A DNA stretch of 64,000 nucleotides from Phoenix dactylifera (taxonomy: Eukaryota > Streptophyta > Magnoliopsida > Arecales > Arecaceae), in the NCBI RefSeq assembly GCF_009389715.1, contig NC_052399.1, positions 27,413,146-27,477,145 of the forward strand, given 5' to 3'. Of this stretch, positions 50,006 through 60,632 are shown piece by piece; within the stretch, counting starts at the first letter, position 1, and each line of letters starts with the position of its first letter. A program made the position numbers and the translations under genes. The notes under the pieces were generated by a model, which saw only the letters and a program-made list of their open reading frames with translations, had not been told where the DNA came from and did not search any database.

Positions 50006-51350
50006 GGTATAGGATAGCCATGCTCAATTTTGACAAACCATGTATTAGTGAAGCTAGGTATCGTTAGTTATTTATGATGCAATAGTACTATGTTCCTTCA
50101 AAACAGGGGACTGCCTGCTAGTGCTAGTGTTCCCCCCTGCAGCAGGAGGATTAGTGATGTGCACACCAAAGTTTAGTTGACATGCAGTGATGTTTTGTTA
50201 CAATTAGTGCATGTGGACATTTCTATCTTGCAATGTCATAATAGTGTACATATATTCGCTCTTGGCTTTGAGTACATCTGGATTTCTGAGCATCTATTAA
50301 TATTATGTAGCAACTGTGCAAAGTTGCATGGTGCTATTAGCAAAGTTCGCAGATTTGTACACATTCGGAGATGGTGGATTCAACCCATGCACCCGAACCC
50401 ATGACTTGGTTTCAGGTCTGTGCATGCAAATAGCTATTAGCTAGCAGGAGAGAAGGCCTGATTTCAACTTAATTTCTTCTGATTTTTTAAAGTTTATCTG
50501 CTTGTGATGAGTTGGTGGACCTGGTTCATGGGTTAATGATCTACACTTTTGGGCATGATCCTATTTATAGCGGATTTCCTTTAAGTTCTACTTAATTCCA
50601 GTGGCTCTAGTAGCTTGCTTTGTTCCTGGACTTGTCGGAGAAGAAAACCCTCCACTTCTCCAGCACGTGCAACATGCATGTCGTGCCAATGGGCCATCTT
50701 ATCCTGTTCAGGCCGGCTAATGGGCCAAAGCGGGCCAACACGAGTCTGAGCCTCACAGAAATTATTATCTAGGCAAAGATGCCGTTTCTTACAAAGATCC
50801 GGATCCTTTCTTTAAGAGAACGTTGAAAAGGTCGTCCAACCTAGGGGGTGCAAACGAACCAGTCCTGACCAACAAAACAACAGGGGAATACTATTCAACT
50901 GGGCTTGTTTTGTTGTAATTAAAAGTTAAAAAACCAATGGATTTTTTCTTGGAAACGGAACTCCATGTTACGAACAAGTAACCATGGAGTGCCGGAATCT
51001 CTTTTTGTTCTTGTGAACTGAGGTGCCACGTAAGTGCCAAGACGGCCTCCACCAACCATCTGTGGGTTAATAAACGTTGCATGACTTGCGTGGCCTCCTC
51101 CTCGCGACCATCTTACTACACCAGATACCATACGTGGCAGCACGCTATTCGCCTCCTACAAAGTCTCATGCAGTTACTACTCCCTGTTCTTTCTTACGGT
51201 TCGTAAATCTCCCGCTGGAGGTGGAAAGGTCTACATCTTCTGGAAAACCATGGTAGAGAAAAGGTCTTCCAAACAAGTTAAACCTGGCTTCCGTAGAAGT
51301 TCATCGAAGTCATATGGAAGCCCCCTTAATCCAACCAAAGGAAGGCAAGC
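50006..51350. other. Spacer between PKRG genes 2 and 3
   Basis: Likely 3' UTR of gene 2, then mixed sequence with no gene. GGCCGGCTAATGGGCCAAAGCGGGCC near 50713 has the style of dispersed plant repeats. Confidence 0.4.
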
Positions 51351-51356
51351 TTTGTC

Positions 51357-51364
51357 TATTTAAG
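51357..51364 (+). promoter_or_regulatory. TATA box of PKRG gene 3
   Basis: TATTTAAG, 120 bases upstream of the ATG. A leader rich in CT and A follows (TTCCCTTCTCTCAATTCTC), as expected for a plant 5' UTR. Confidence 0.6.
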
Positions 51365-51476
51365 CCAATTGCATTCCCTTCTCTCAATTCTCAAACCATA
51401 GACTGAGAAAGGAAGAGAAGAGTAACCTCACCCCCACCTTATTGCCTCTTGCCTCTCAAGCTTATTGGTAATCTTG

Positions 51477-51575
51477 ATGGACTCGTCCAAATCCAGTAGC
51501 TCGGCCCCCAAAAGAGGTGGGGTAATGAAGAGTATATTGAAGCTCCTCTGTTGCTGCGAATCACCAACCAGCTGA
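51477..51575 (+). CDS. Small PKRG-motif protein 3 (32 aa)
   Basis: A very small single-exon gene encoding only 32 residues: a Ser-rich start (residues 3-9), the core APKRGGVMKSILKLL (10-24), a triple cysteine CCC (25-27) and ESPTS. It is too short for routine gene finders. It is supported by the core shared with the genes at 47403, 49847 and 54831, by a TATA box and typical leader, and by position in the cluster. PKRGG and the Cys cluster place it closest to gene 2. Triple Cys after a basic amphipathic stretch suggests S-acylation and membrane attachment (inference). A chance frame is possible but unlikely given the neighbours. Confidence 0.65.
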   Translation: MDSSKSSSSAPKRGGVMKSILKLLCCCESPTS

Positions 51576-54000
51576 TGCACTCCTTTTGGTGGGATCATGA
51601 ACCTCGAAGGCCTTCATGTGTTATAGTACTCACGGACATCAGCAAGCAAAAAATATAGAGTTAGTCTTTAAGTGTATTCATGTCATGTTGTTTGCTTAGT
51701 AATTCATGTATTCCATAACGTAGGGTAGATGGCCTTTCTTCTCGGAGGACCACGTCTTTAGGTGTATGCGTCCACACTTGTTAGAGGGCGCGCAAGTGAT
51801 GTGGATTCAATAACATTGTGTATCCGTGACTTTGTTCATCAAAGTATTTGCGTGTGCTGCCTCATGATCATTTGGAAGTGGAATTGTTCCCTTTTTTATT
51901 TTTAAATTTTTTTGGTGCATTTGATATTGTTTCTTCTGGTGTATGATGTGACTTCATTCGATGGGATGCCTGCTGATATTTTTATAGTTAGGATTAGTTG
52001 TAAGGATGTAGCTTGCGAAAACAAAGACTGTGTGTGGCGGGCGTCTTCCGTGCTTAAGTTTGATGGCCTTGGAGACCTTGAATGGGACCATAAAAAAACA
52101 AGAAGGCAAGTTACATGGAAGAATTAGATGGCAATCTGAGTGGGCACGAAAGCTGGGGTCCTTTGTCGAGTTTGAAGCACGATGGATTCCCGTAATGATG
52201 TGACCTTTAACTTCTAGTATCATACCAAATTTTACCCATAGTTGTTTTTTTTTTTTTGGAGCAATCCATGAAGTCAGGTCCATTTCAAATCCATAAATAC
52301 AAACCAGCCGTACACCTTACCTTGGACATCAATAACTTGTGACAGTCATGGAATCCGGTTAAAGTCCAAGACAAACGAAAGAAAAAAGGAAAAAAAAAAA
52401 GAAAAGAAAAAAGGTTTTGGACTCTCCCATTCATTCACACACTTCTTCTCATCACTCGCTTTCCTCGAGCTTTAGATGAAGCTTCCCTCTCTCCCCCTCC
52501 CTTACACGGGCAAAACGGCGGCAGTTTGATTACTTTTGAAGTCAACCCTCGTGGTCATTAAAAGGAATAAAAGTTCGTAGGCTATTGTTACATATTTGTA
52601 TGCAACAAATGGTCTAAGAGCGACACTACACCTAATCAGACCATGATCTTGACATTAATGTCCACATCAAACTTGTTAATTGCAATGCCATATCCGACAT
52701 GTTTCTTTGAAAATTGTTGATTGTCTTGTGCCATTATGGAAGCTTTTGTTTACATTGTTTTTTTATGTCCCTGGCTGATTGTTAGAACTCTTGTTATTCT
52801 TTTCAAGTCCTGATCTTGTCTGAAGAAGAAAGAGACCTATGATTGCATAAACCCGACCAGTTATGACAATATTGTCTCCAGCCACATACATAAGAGTTGG
52901 CAAGTCTACTCCAAGTCTCAATTTTTCCAACCTTGAATAATATAAGCCCATACCAACAAGGTTAAAGCATGCTAGTGTTAGACGATGGCCATGGCGATCG
53001 CTTATATGTTGACTCGCTGAGTCGACCATCCCAAAAGAGAGATTTTTGCAATAAGTTAGATAAAATGTTTGTTGTGAATAGATAAAACTCAACTTAGAAA
53101 ATGAATAAAAAAGACATGAATTCTCTTCATTGTTTTTTAGATAAACACTTTGGCAATAGCTTATGATAGTCTCTTTGGTCTAATAAGGTAACAATATAGC
53201 AAGTGGATTCAATAAATTACCACAAGGCCCAAGTGGATTCAATAACTCATGTTAATTTCTTCTAGGAAACCATGTCTATTCTTGATTTTTAACCTAAAGA
53301 AGGTAAAAGTGAAACTTTTGCCATCAAAGCTACTGTTGCTACGATGAAACCAGGGCCGGCCCGTATTTAGTCTAATCAATATAGCTCATACGCAAAGGTT
53401 ATATAGCTAAGTCATAACAGTTATACAACTAACGCCAATAAAAGTGCTTTCCAAACTGAGCATGTTCTTGCACAGCTTAGGATGGGAAGTAGGACAAATT
53501 CATCTACAAGATGCTGCCACAATGAACAGCACAAAATCTGAAATCAGATCATCTCATGAGATCTTGGTGTTTTCTTCGAACTCGTACAAATCTGGAGCCC
53601 TGAAAAGAATATTTGGCTCACATTGGTGGACTGAATCTTTCTTCTAGCAGCCGCAGAAATGGATGATGCAGCTCAGTTTCACCCCACACTTACCTCGAAA
53701 GTTCTACCCAATCTTTTTAGTATATACTTAACCAATGCTTCATAATTAAATTTAAATGTTGCAACACAACACATAACTAAAATTTCACAACTAAAATAAA
53801 TTACTATCCCAACACATAAAATCTACCAGCAGTAGCTTTTTTTTCTTTTCTGTAATCAACTACCAATAGCTCTACTCACAAATTGTATTGTGTCCAGTTG
53901 TACATACCCCCAACTAGATGAAATCCTTTCCTTCTAATGGTGAATTTTAAACTAATTCGATCAAATGCTCTCATCTTTAGCAATGCAAAACGCCGTCTGT
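51576..54000. other. Spacer between PKRG genes 3 and 4
   Basis: No gene recognised. AGGGCCGGCCCG at 53351-53362 resembles a DNA-transposon end, but no partner was found. The minus-strand frame at 52763-53092 has protein-like wording but no family I know. A purine-rich A/G block lies at 52376-52412. Confidence 0.4.
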
Positions 54001-54009
54001 CAAAATCCT

Positions 54010-54303
54010 ATGATATTTTTTAAAAAATAATAACTTAAAATGGTAAGATAAGCTATTAATATTTAAAAGTACCTAAATTTTATTTATTAAAATTTTATTT
54101 TAATAGAGTCGCTATTTTGCTAGAAGGTGACACAGCTACAATAGTTGGTTAGATTTAGAAGACGGGAAAATCATAAATTTTTCAATAATATTTTTAAAAA
54201 TAATAATAACTTAAAATAGTAAGATAAGGAATTAATATTTAAAATATTTAAATTTTATTTATTAAAATTTTATTTTAATAAGGTCGCTATCTAGTTGGAT
54301 GGT
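54010..54303. repeat. Two tandem copies of an AT-rich ~175-base block
   Basis: AATAATAACTTAAAAT-GTAAGATAAG followed by TTTTATTTATTAAAATTTTATTTTAATA occurs twice (about 54027-54108 and 54205-54281). Each copy is followed by a GTCGCTAT...GTGAC segment able to form a short hairpin. It lies immediately upstream of the gene 4 promoter. Confidence 0.75.
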
Positions 54304-54370
54304 GACTCGACTGCAGTAGTTAATTCAGGGGAGGTTCGGACCCAACCTACGTCTTTCCCTGTCTCCACGC

Positions 54371-54464
54371 CAAAACGGAACCCGGAGGCGGGCGGGGAAA
54401 TCATAGGTTTTCCTCCCTCCCTCCCTCCCTCCTTCCCCCATCTCCACCCCAAAACGGAACCCGG
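54371..54464 (+). promoter_or_regulatory. Duplicated promoter motif before PKRG gene 4
   Basis: CAAAACGGAACCCGG occurs at 54371-54385 and 54450-54464, each within TCTCCACSCCAAAACGG. A CCT(C)CCTCC tract separates them. The second copy ends 8 bases before a TATA-like TATAA (54473-54477). The PKRG gene 1 promoter has the same 15-mer with one change. Confidence 0.5.
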
Positions 54465-54830
54465 ACGACGCATATAACCCCAAATTCCCCTCCACCGCCC
54501 TCCACTCCGACCCTAAGTGCGTAGAAATTCCGCGTCGGTCGACTCTTCGCTCTCATTTCGTCGAAGTTTGGAAGAAGCCTCCCCTCTCTCTCCTGCGGTC
54601 GCGCGCGCGCGAGCGCGGACGTCACCTCCTCCGTCCTCCCGGCTCCCGCCATCCCCAAAACTTCTCCTTGAAGGAATCTGAGACGAGACTTCGATTTCTC
54701 TCTCTCTCTATATATATATATGCAAGTGAAGCAGAACCAGCTGAGCTTCCATACCTACCTCTTTTGATTCTAGCGCTTTGGTGTCTGGTCCTCCGCCGCC
54801 GCCGCCTTTGAGCTCCATAACGATCTCTCC

Positions 54831-55034
54831 ATGGTGTCAAGTGGAGCCAAAGGGGGTCAGGTGACCTCGCCGGGGACTCACCCGCGCTACATCCCCAAAC
54901 GGGGCGAGGTCCTGAAGCGAATTCTGAGAGCCCTCTGCGGACTCGCGCCGCCCAGCCGGGCTGCCGCCGCCGCCGGCGGCGGCGGCGGGAAGGTCCGCCC
55001 CTTTCCGTCGAAGGGGAGGAAGAAGGGTCGATGA
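54831..55034 (+). CDS. Small PKRG-motif protein 4 (67 aa)
   Basis: Single-exon gene for 67 residues, starting in a good context (CTCCATGGTG). The core GTHPRYIPKRGEVLKRIL spans residues 15-32, exactly the positions in gene 1. After it come RALCGLAPPSR, an Ala5-Gly5 stretch coded by GCC/GGC repeats, and a basic tail (KVRPFPSKGRKKGR). Gene 1 has a matching VRP near its end, so genes 1 and 4 form one subgroup. The promoter carries TATAA and two copies of the shared 15-mer. The leader is about 330 bases and could contain an intron. No signal peptide. Family not recognised; function unknown. Confidence 0.75.
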   Translation: MVSSGAKGGQVTSPGTHPRYIPKRGEVLKRILRALCGLAPPSRAAAAAGGGGGKVRPFPSKGRKKGR

Positions 55035-55934
55035 ATCCCCCTGCCATCTCTGCTGGTCGTCCGAGTCCTCCGGCCAAGTTTTTAGTTGTGATCCGGCGGT
55101 CTGCTGTATACCCTCACCGATCGGACGTCAGAGATGGCTTCGAAAAAGAAATTTGTGTTTAGTTCTCTTTCTAGATTAAATTTTCTTCTGTTGTACAGTG
55201 CTCACAGTGCACACCGGGAGAGGGATTGGTGTGTGAGTGCTATAATCTGCAGTTAGCTTACGCCCTCCATCCCTTTAATTTACCCTTCGTGTATTCCCAT
55301 GTGGTTCATGCAGGCTTAGGATTGCTCGAGAGGAAGAAAAGTTGGAATTTTTAGTCAGAAATTGGTTAGTGCCTTCATGAATCTTCGGGAATTGGGATAG
55401 GACTTGGCAGGTGTATGGTATATGATTGGATCTTTTCTGAAACATGAGATTTTTTTTGTCTTTGCAAAGTTCATCCTTTTCTTTCTTAATCTTTGCATCT
55501 GATAGTTATAATTGTTTGGTATGATTTGGTGGACTTTATTTATTATCTCAATTATTTTATCTTGAATGGGATTGGATGCATTATTGTTTGTTTTATTTAC
55601 TTTGTGTACTTGTATGAAGATTGTTAGGTTGAATTTATCTAATAATTTAAGCGTTGATATGATGAGAATAGGATTCTAAGGAGATTCAGCAGTTGGATCT
55701 GCTTTTTTTTATATTATATTATCATAGAAAATACATTAATTTTTTTTTATCATCATAAGAGCCCATTATGAGAGCATGGCCTTCATGATTATTTATTTTT
55801 TTATCTTCTTACCTTTAATATTTAGATGTAGATTGACGGCCTTCTGAGTTGGTCAAAGTAGAAGAGCGTATTATGAGAATATGTCCTGATCCAGTCCCTC
55901 AGCAATGTGATTCCTTCATTGGGCAGATATTTTG
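55035..55934. other. 3' flank of PKRG gene 4 and intergenic DNA
   Basis: The first few hundred bases probably contain the 3' UTR. No other gene was seen. Confidence 0.4.
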
Positions 55935-56006
55935 ATATCTCATGATTTTACATGTTTAAAAGAGAGCCCTTGGTTGTGCATCCAAGCATGTAAAATCATG
56001 AGATAT
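55935..56006. repeat. Perfect 20-base inverted repeat with 32-base loop
   Basis: ATATCTCATGATTTTACATG at 55935-55954 is exactly complementary to 55987-56006. Transcribed RNA would form a strong hairpin. A shorter related pair (TTTCATGATTCTA and TAGAATCATGAAA) lies about 450 bases further on, near 56401 and 56486. Confidence 0.85.
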
Positions 56007-56075
56007 AACTGAATTTCTATTTGTTGTGGTCGCATTTCCCACCATTGTGCTCAAAAGAAAGAGAAAAAAAAAGAA

Positions 56076-56363
56076 GGGCCCATTTGGTATTGCTTTTTTT
56101 TTTCTTCTGTTTTTTGTTTTCAAAAATTGAAGAAAATTGTACTAGACTGAAGAAACATGTACGTGAAACACATTTGTTTTTCAAATCATTTTGAAAACCT
56201 TTGGAGCTTTTGGCAGCAAAGATATACCACTTTCAAGGAATTTGCAGATAAAAGAAAGGAATAACATGAGTTCTATGCATATGCCATCTCCAACATCAAT
56301 CTCCATGCTGTTTTTCTCCAGGGAAATGAATATACAAAAACAACAACAACACCAAATAGGCCC
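56076..56363. mobile_element. MITE-like element, 288 bp
   Basis: Inverted ends GGGCCCATTTGGTATTG (left) and GGGCCTATTTGGTGTTG (right, minus strand). There is no coding capacity. The target duplication is not visible, so the family is open. Confidence 0.6.
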
Positions 56364-58600
56364 TCAGGTTCTATTTACATCTGCAACTAAATTGTGATAT
56401 TTTCATGATTCTACATGTTTGTTAAAACTACAAGTCATGAATTATATACCAGGTGTTCCATTGTGCAATAAAATGTCATATAAGGAATAGAATCATGAAA
56501 TTGAAAGTCCCTACGTTATGTAAAATTTTTCAAATTAACATTTTCTCTCTTTGCCATCTTACATTTTTCCCCTTTTGAACATTCTCTTTTAACACCCAAA
56601 CCAAGGTTTCAAGTCTTAATTAGTGTCAGGGCCAGTATGATACCGTATGGCACCATAAGCCCTTGTACCAACACAAGGTGCATTGCTGGAGTTGGCACAA
56701 CACTGATACCATGTATTTGTATAGGGGTGTACCAAGCCCTGATGGTATATTATTGGGTCACCTGCTACTGTTTGGTACTTAAAGCTTGATTCAAAAATTC
56801 TGAACAATGTCAAATTTTTTGGTTAAAAAAACTAACTCTTAGAATTGAAAAAGCAAATCTAAAGTTAGAAAAGTAACATCATATTTTGATATTTGAAAAC
56901 TCTAAATGCAGTATTTATATGATTCTAATATTCCTTTGTTCATCTTTGGTTGCTCTAGTTTGGTTGTTTTAGGTCTGATAATAGAGTAGCGCTTTCTAGT
57001 GTTTCTTTCAGCTATCAGATTTCTGTGTTGGATACATATATTCTGACACTGACCTCCTTTTTCCTTTTTAGGTTTGAATGTGGTTAAAAATTGCTATTGT
57101 GAGAGAAGAGATTGAATTCTTAGTTATTGTAATTAATGACTTGGTTGCCACACTCTGGATTTCCCATAATGGGCATAATTATATATTACTTGAGCATAAT
57201 GAATTCTCATTTTGTTATGTTCATCTTACTTTGTTTGATTTTCAACATTGTGATCAAGCCTTTTCAGATCGGGTTTTCTGGGGAGTTGCTTGATCATAAC
57301 TTTTCTTAATTGGCTCTAAGTGGTTGCTAAAAGATTGGTATGCTATTGTGAATTCCTTCCAGAGCTGAATATGGAAGGCTAGGTGGGAATTGAAGTAGTC
57401 TGACATATAAACAATGTCGCAGTCTCTGATAAAAATCTCTAGATATTCATTTCTCTTTGAGTTTCTGTTTTCTAAAGTCAGACACTGTGCATAAATCCTG
57501 AATATGATATGCAGGTATTATCTAAAACATCTTTGCATGACAGGGATTGAGTAACCAACGAGTATTATGTTGCTGCTTATAGAATCAGTGGAATTATGGT
57601 AGCTTCATGCAAGTTCAACTTTATTTGTTTCTCATGTATAATGCACTATATATTTGTAAAGTTTCTTTCCCTCAATATATTTATAAGTTTCACTTAAGGT
57701 TGAACTCCCTTTGCATAAAATTGTGAATATACTATGTACTGTATAGCTAATATAACTTGGCATGGCAAGGATTGATTAAACAAGAAACACTACTGTTCTA
57801 ACTTTCAATTGCACCATAACATGCATAATCAATGGAATTATGATATCCCCAGATATAAGTCTAATCTTCTTCTTCTTTCTTTTTTTTAAGGAAAAGCTTA
57901 TACTGCAGAATATATTTTGAAAATTTTCTTTTCCTTAATATGTTTAGTTTAAAATTGTCCCACCTTAATTACTTCTGCTAATAACTTGGCAATGACTGTA
58001 AACCTAGGAGGTACAGTAGGAGGTATGCCTTTTGATGGTGTGCAAAAAGTCCTTGTAAAAAAACATGAGCCTGTTTTTCATGTGAAACTTACCTTGTCTT
58101 ACTTCATCATAGTTCATATCACTTGATAATGTCTACTACACTTGCTGATATTCATACACAACAGCTATATCATATATAGGCCTAGTATCTTATTTTATGT
58201 CACTCCAGTTGTGTGTCAAGATGGCATGGTTTTGGGATTTAGAAATTCCTTTTTCTCTCTAGTAACATTTGTGGAATTACATATTCTGGAAACAACGAAA
58301 AATGAAAAAAAAAAAGTTTAGAGCATAATGATTAGAAATTTCTGATAATAAAGGTGGGAGAGGGGAAAGTGAAGGACAGCAGGATAGTTTGAAAAGCTAT
58401 AGAAAAGGAAGAACATAATCAAATAAAATGTACAAAAAGATGGCGTTCTTTAGAGAACTGGTGCTTCTATCAGGTTATCAGCAGTTTGCTAGTGAAATTT
58501 ACATTAAATTCTTCTTTCTCAGCTAGTGGATATTAACTGTTCAAAACTAAGCACTGCTTGATTTGACAATTTTCATTATTAACATAGTTAGAGAAATCAC
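56364..58600. other. Intergenic DNA, no supported gene
   Basis: About 56610-56790 has the GATACCGTATGGCACC...TTTGGTACT wording of the GGTACC-type dispersed repeat seen at 35.9, 37.8 and 40.5 kb. Nothing else is recognised. Confidence 0.4.
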
Positions 58601-58616
58601 ATTCAACTAACCTTAA

Positions 58617-59520
58617 ATGCATAGTATCAAATGGGGAGAGTACCACTACCACTTCAAAGCGCAAGAAGCAATTCAAGTGTTACTGCTGTGTTATGCAGCT
58701 AAAATCCGTTCTTCCGTTCTTAACTTATGTTATGCATTATGCATTACACCAGCTGAAACTAACATGCGAAGCAGTGCATTTCAATTTCTAACTCTTTGTT
58801 GTATGTTATTCCAATATTGTTTGTAAATGCCAGTAGAGTTTTTTTTTGAGAAGATTGTCAGTGACAGTATATCAATAATCCAAAAGCTCTCTCACAAAAC
58901 TGTATTACTTTTCTAGAAAAAAAAAAAGAAAATAGAATGTAAAAGGAAAGGGAGCAAAAAGGAGGATGTGTTTAAAGAAGAAAGAAAAGAAATGGTTTTC
59001 TCGAATAAAATGAAAGAAAAGAGGAGGAAAAAGGAGCATGTGGTAAAAGGAAGAAAGAGTAAAAAGGGTTTTCTCAGAGAAAAAAAAAGAAAGGAAAAAA
59101 TGGAGGATGAGGAATACTATTAGCAGTACCAGTACCACTAAATGCTTAAGAAGCAGTTCGAGCATGCTGTCATTAGGTAAGTGGAACTTCCCTCTAGACT
59201 CGTGTGTTACTGGATCTATTATGCAGCTACGCCGAGTTTTCTTTATTCTTAGTTTATGTTAACCATTATGCATTTCACCTGCTGAAACTAACTTGTGAAG
59301 CAGCACATCTCAACTTCTAACTCTTTGTTGTATATGCTTCCAATATTGTTTGTAACTACCAGTAAATCTTTTTGAGAAGATTGTAAGTGCCAGTAAAAGG
59401 AGGGGGAACACAACAACAACAAGAAGTTCTAGCAAAAAGACTGCATTACTTATCTAGCAAAAAGAAGGGAGCAAAAGAGGATCCTGTGGTAAAACGAGGG
59501 GGAACAGAGCAACAAAAAGA
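58617..59520. repeat. Diverged direct duplication, non-coding
   Basis: The block at about 58630-58930 recurs at about 59125-59470. Shared text includes TTATGCAGCTA, GCTGAAACTAAC, TTCTAACTCTTTGTTGTAT and CCAATATTGTTTGTAA. Both copies end with GAGAAGATTGT-AGTG-CAGT and a CTAGMAAAAA run. Purine-rich GAAAAGGAAG repeats separate them. Confidence 0.7.
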
Positions 59521-60470
59521 AATTCTAACATATATTTTTGATCTTGGTTTATTTTTTGAGAACCAGGACAGTTGTTTTTCGAGAACTGGGTTAGGTGAAA
59601 GTTCTGCCTTATCTTAGTTGAGGATCTTTGCCAGATTTGTTTATAGCAGTCAATGATCTGTGAGCTGGTGCTTATAGTTTCTTTTTTTCTTGTAAATCTC
59701 CAGTTTGGCACCATGAGAGTGCTATCTGGTATAGGATGCTACGACCAAAGGTCTTCAGACAAAATAGGAGGAAGCATATGAGGACACTTTTGGCAATATC
59801 CAAATCTATATCTGGTCACTGCAGAACAACCTGCAGATTCAAAGCCAAAGCAAGCACATCATACTTGAGTGAGGAGATCGTGAGTTGGGACCTTGATACT
59901 CTAGCAGAGAGCAACCTGGAGATTTTATGCAGCTGCAGTTAAGTAGACCTTATTCTGTCTCAAAAACATCTAATCTCAATCATTACAAAGTTATTTAACA
60001 TTTTAATTTATTTTGCAAAAAAATATTCAACAATAACAGATAAATAAAAAAAAAGGAGTCAACCATGAACCTTTCTATACTCTTTTGATTTAGTAGAAAG
60101 AATCTTTTTTTTCCCTTTCTTTATAGATTCATTAAATTGGTAGATATGACTTCAAGCTCCAGTTTTTGCAGGTCAAAATGGAATCCATGTGAGTAATGAA
60201 ATTCAGATAGAAATGGTTCCTTAAAAAAAAAAAGAAATTCAGATAGAAAAGGAAGGTCAGTCCTAAATTGATTCTAATACCTCCTTATACTCTTATAAAA
60301 ATCCAATGATCATCATCACTAATTGGTTTTATCCCTTAGATTCAGATCCTTCTATAAGTCGGACCTGGACTTTAAAATGTTATGTTGTTGAAACTTCTGC
60401 CATGTGGTCTCCTGTTACTTGGCTTAATGTGATCTAACTATCATATGACTTGAAATGTTGACTGAACAAG

Positions 60471-60620
60471 TGAGCTGGATGCTGCCCCAGTGGCTGTAGC
60501 CCTCCTCTATTTGGAGGAGGTACTAGGTTCTAGTTCTAGGTCATGCATCCCTAAGTAATTGAACCTGGGTATCTCATCTTGGGTGGGTAATCTCTCCCTT
60601 TCTCTCAGAAAAAGAAATGG
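60471..60620 (+). mobile_element. SINE, tRNA-derived
   Basis: About 150 bases with AGTGGCTGTAGCCC near the start, a weak B-box-like GGTTCTAGTTC, and a pyrimidine-rich end (CTCTCCCTTTCTCTC). The flanking duplication TGACTGAACAAG (60459-60470) and TGAATGAACAAG (60621-60632) differs at one base. Confidence 0.65.
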
Positions 60621-60632
60621 TGAATGAACAAG

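Noticed and set aside
52763..53092. 109-codon minus-strand frame (LRLGVDLPTLMYVAGDN...)
   Set aside because: The text looks protein-like, but I could not tie it to a family or find adjoining exons.
53351..53362. AGGGCCGGCCCG, resembling a DNA transposon end
   Set aside because: No matching inverted partner or target duplication was found nearby.
54292..55077. Long minus-strand frames (60-151 codons)
   Set aside because: GC-rich antisense frames across the gene 4 promoter and coding region, made of Arg/Gly-rich low-complexity text.
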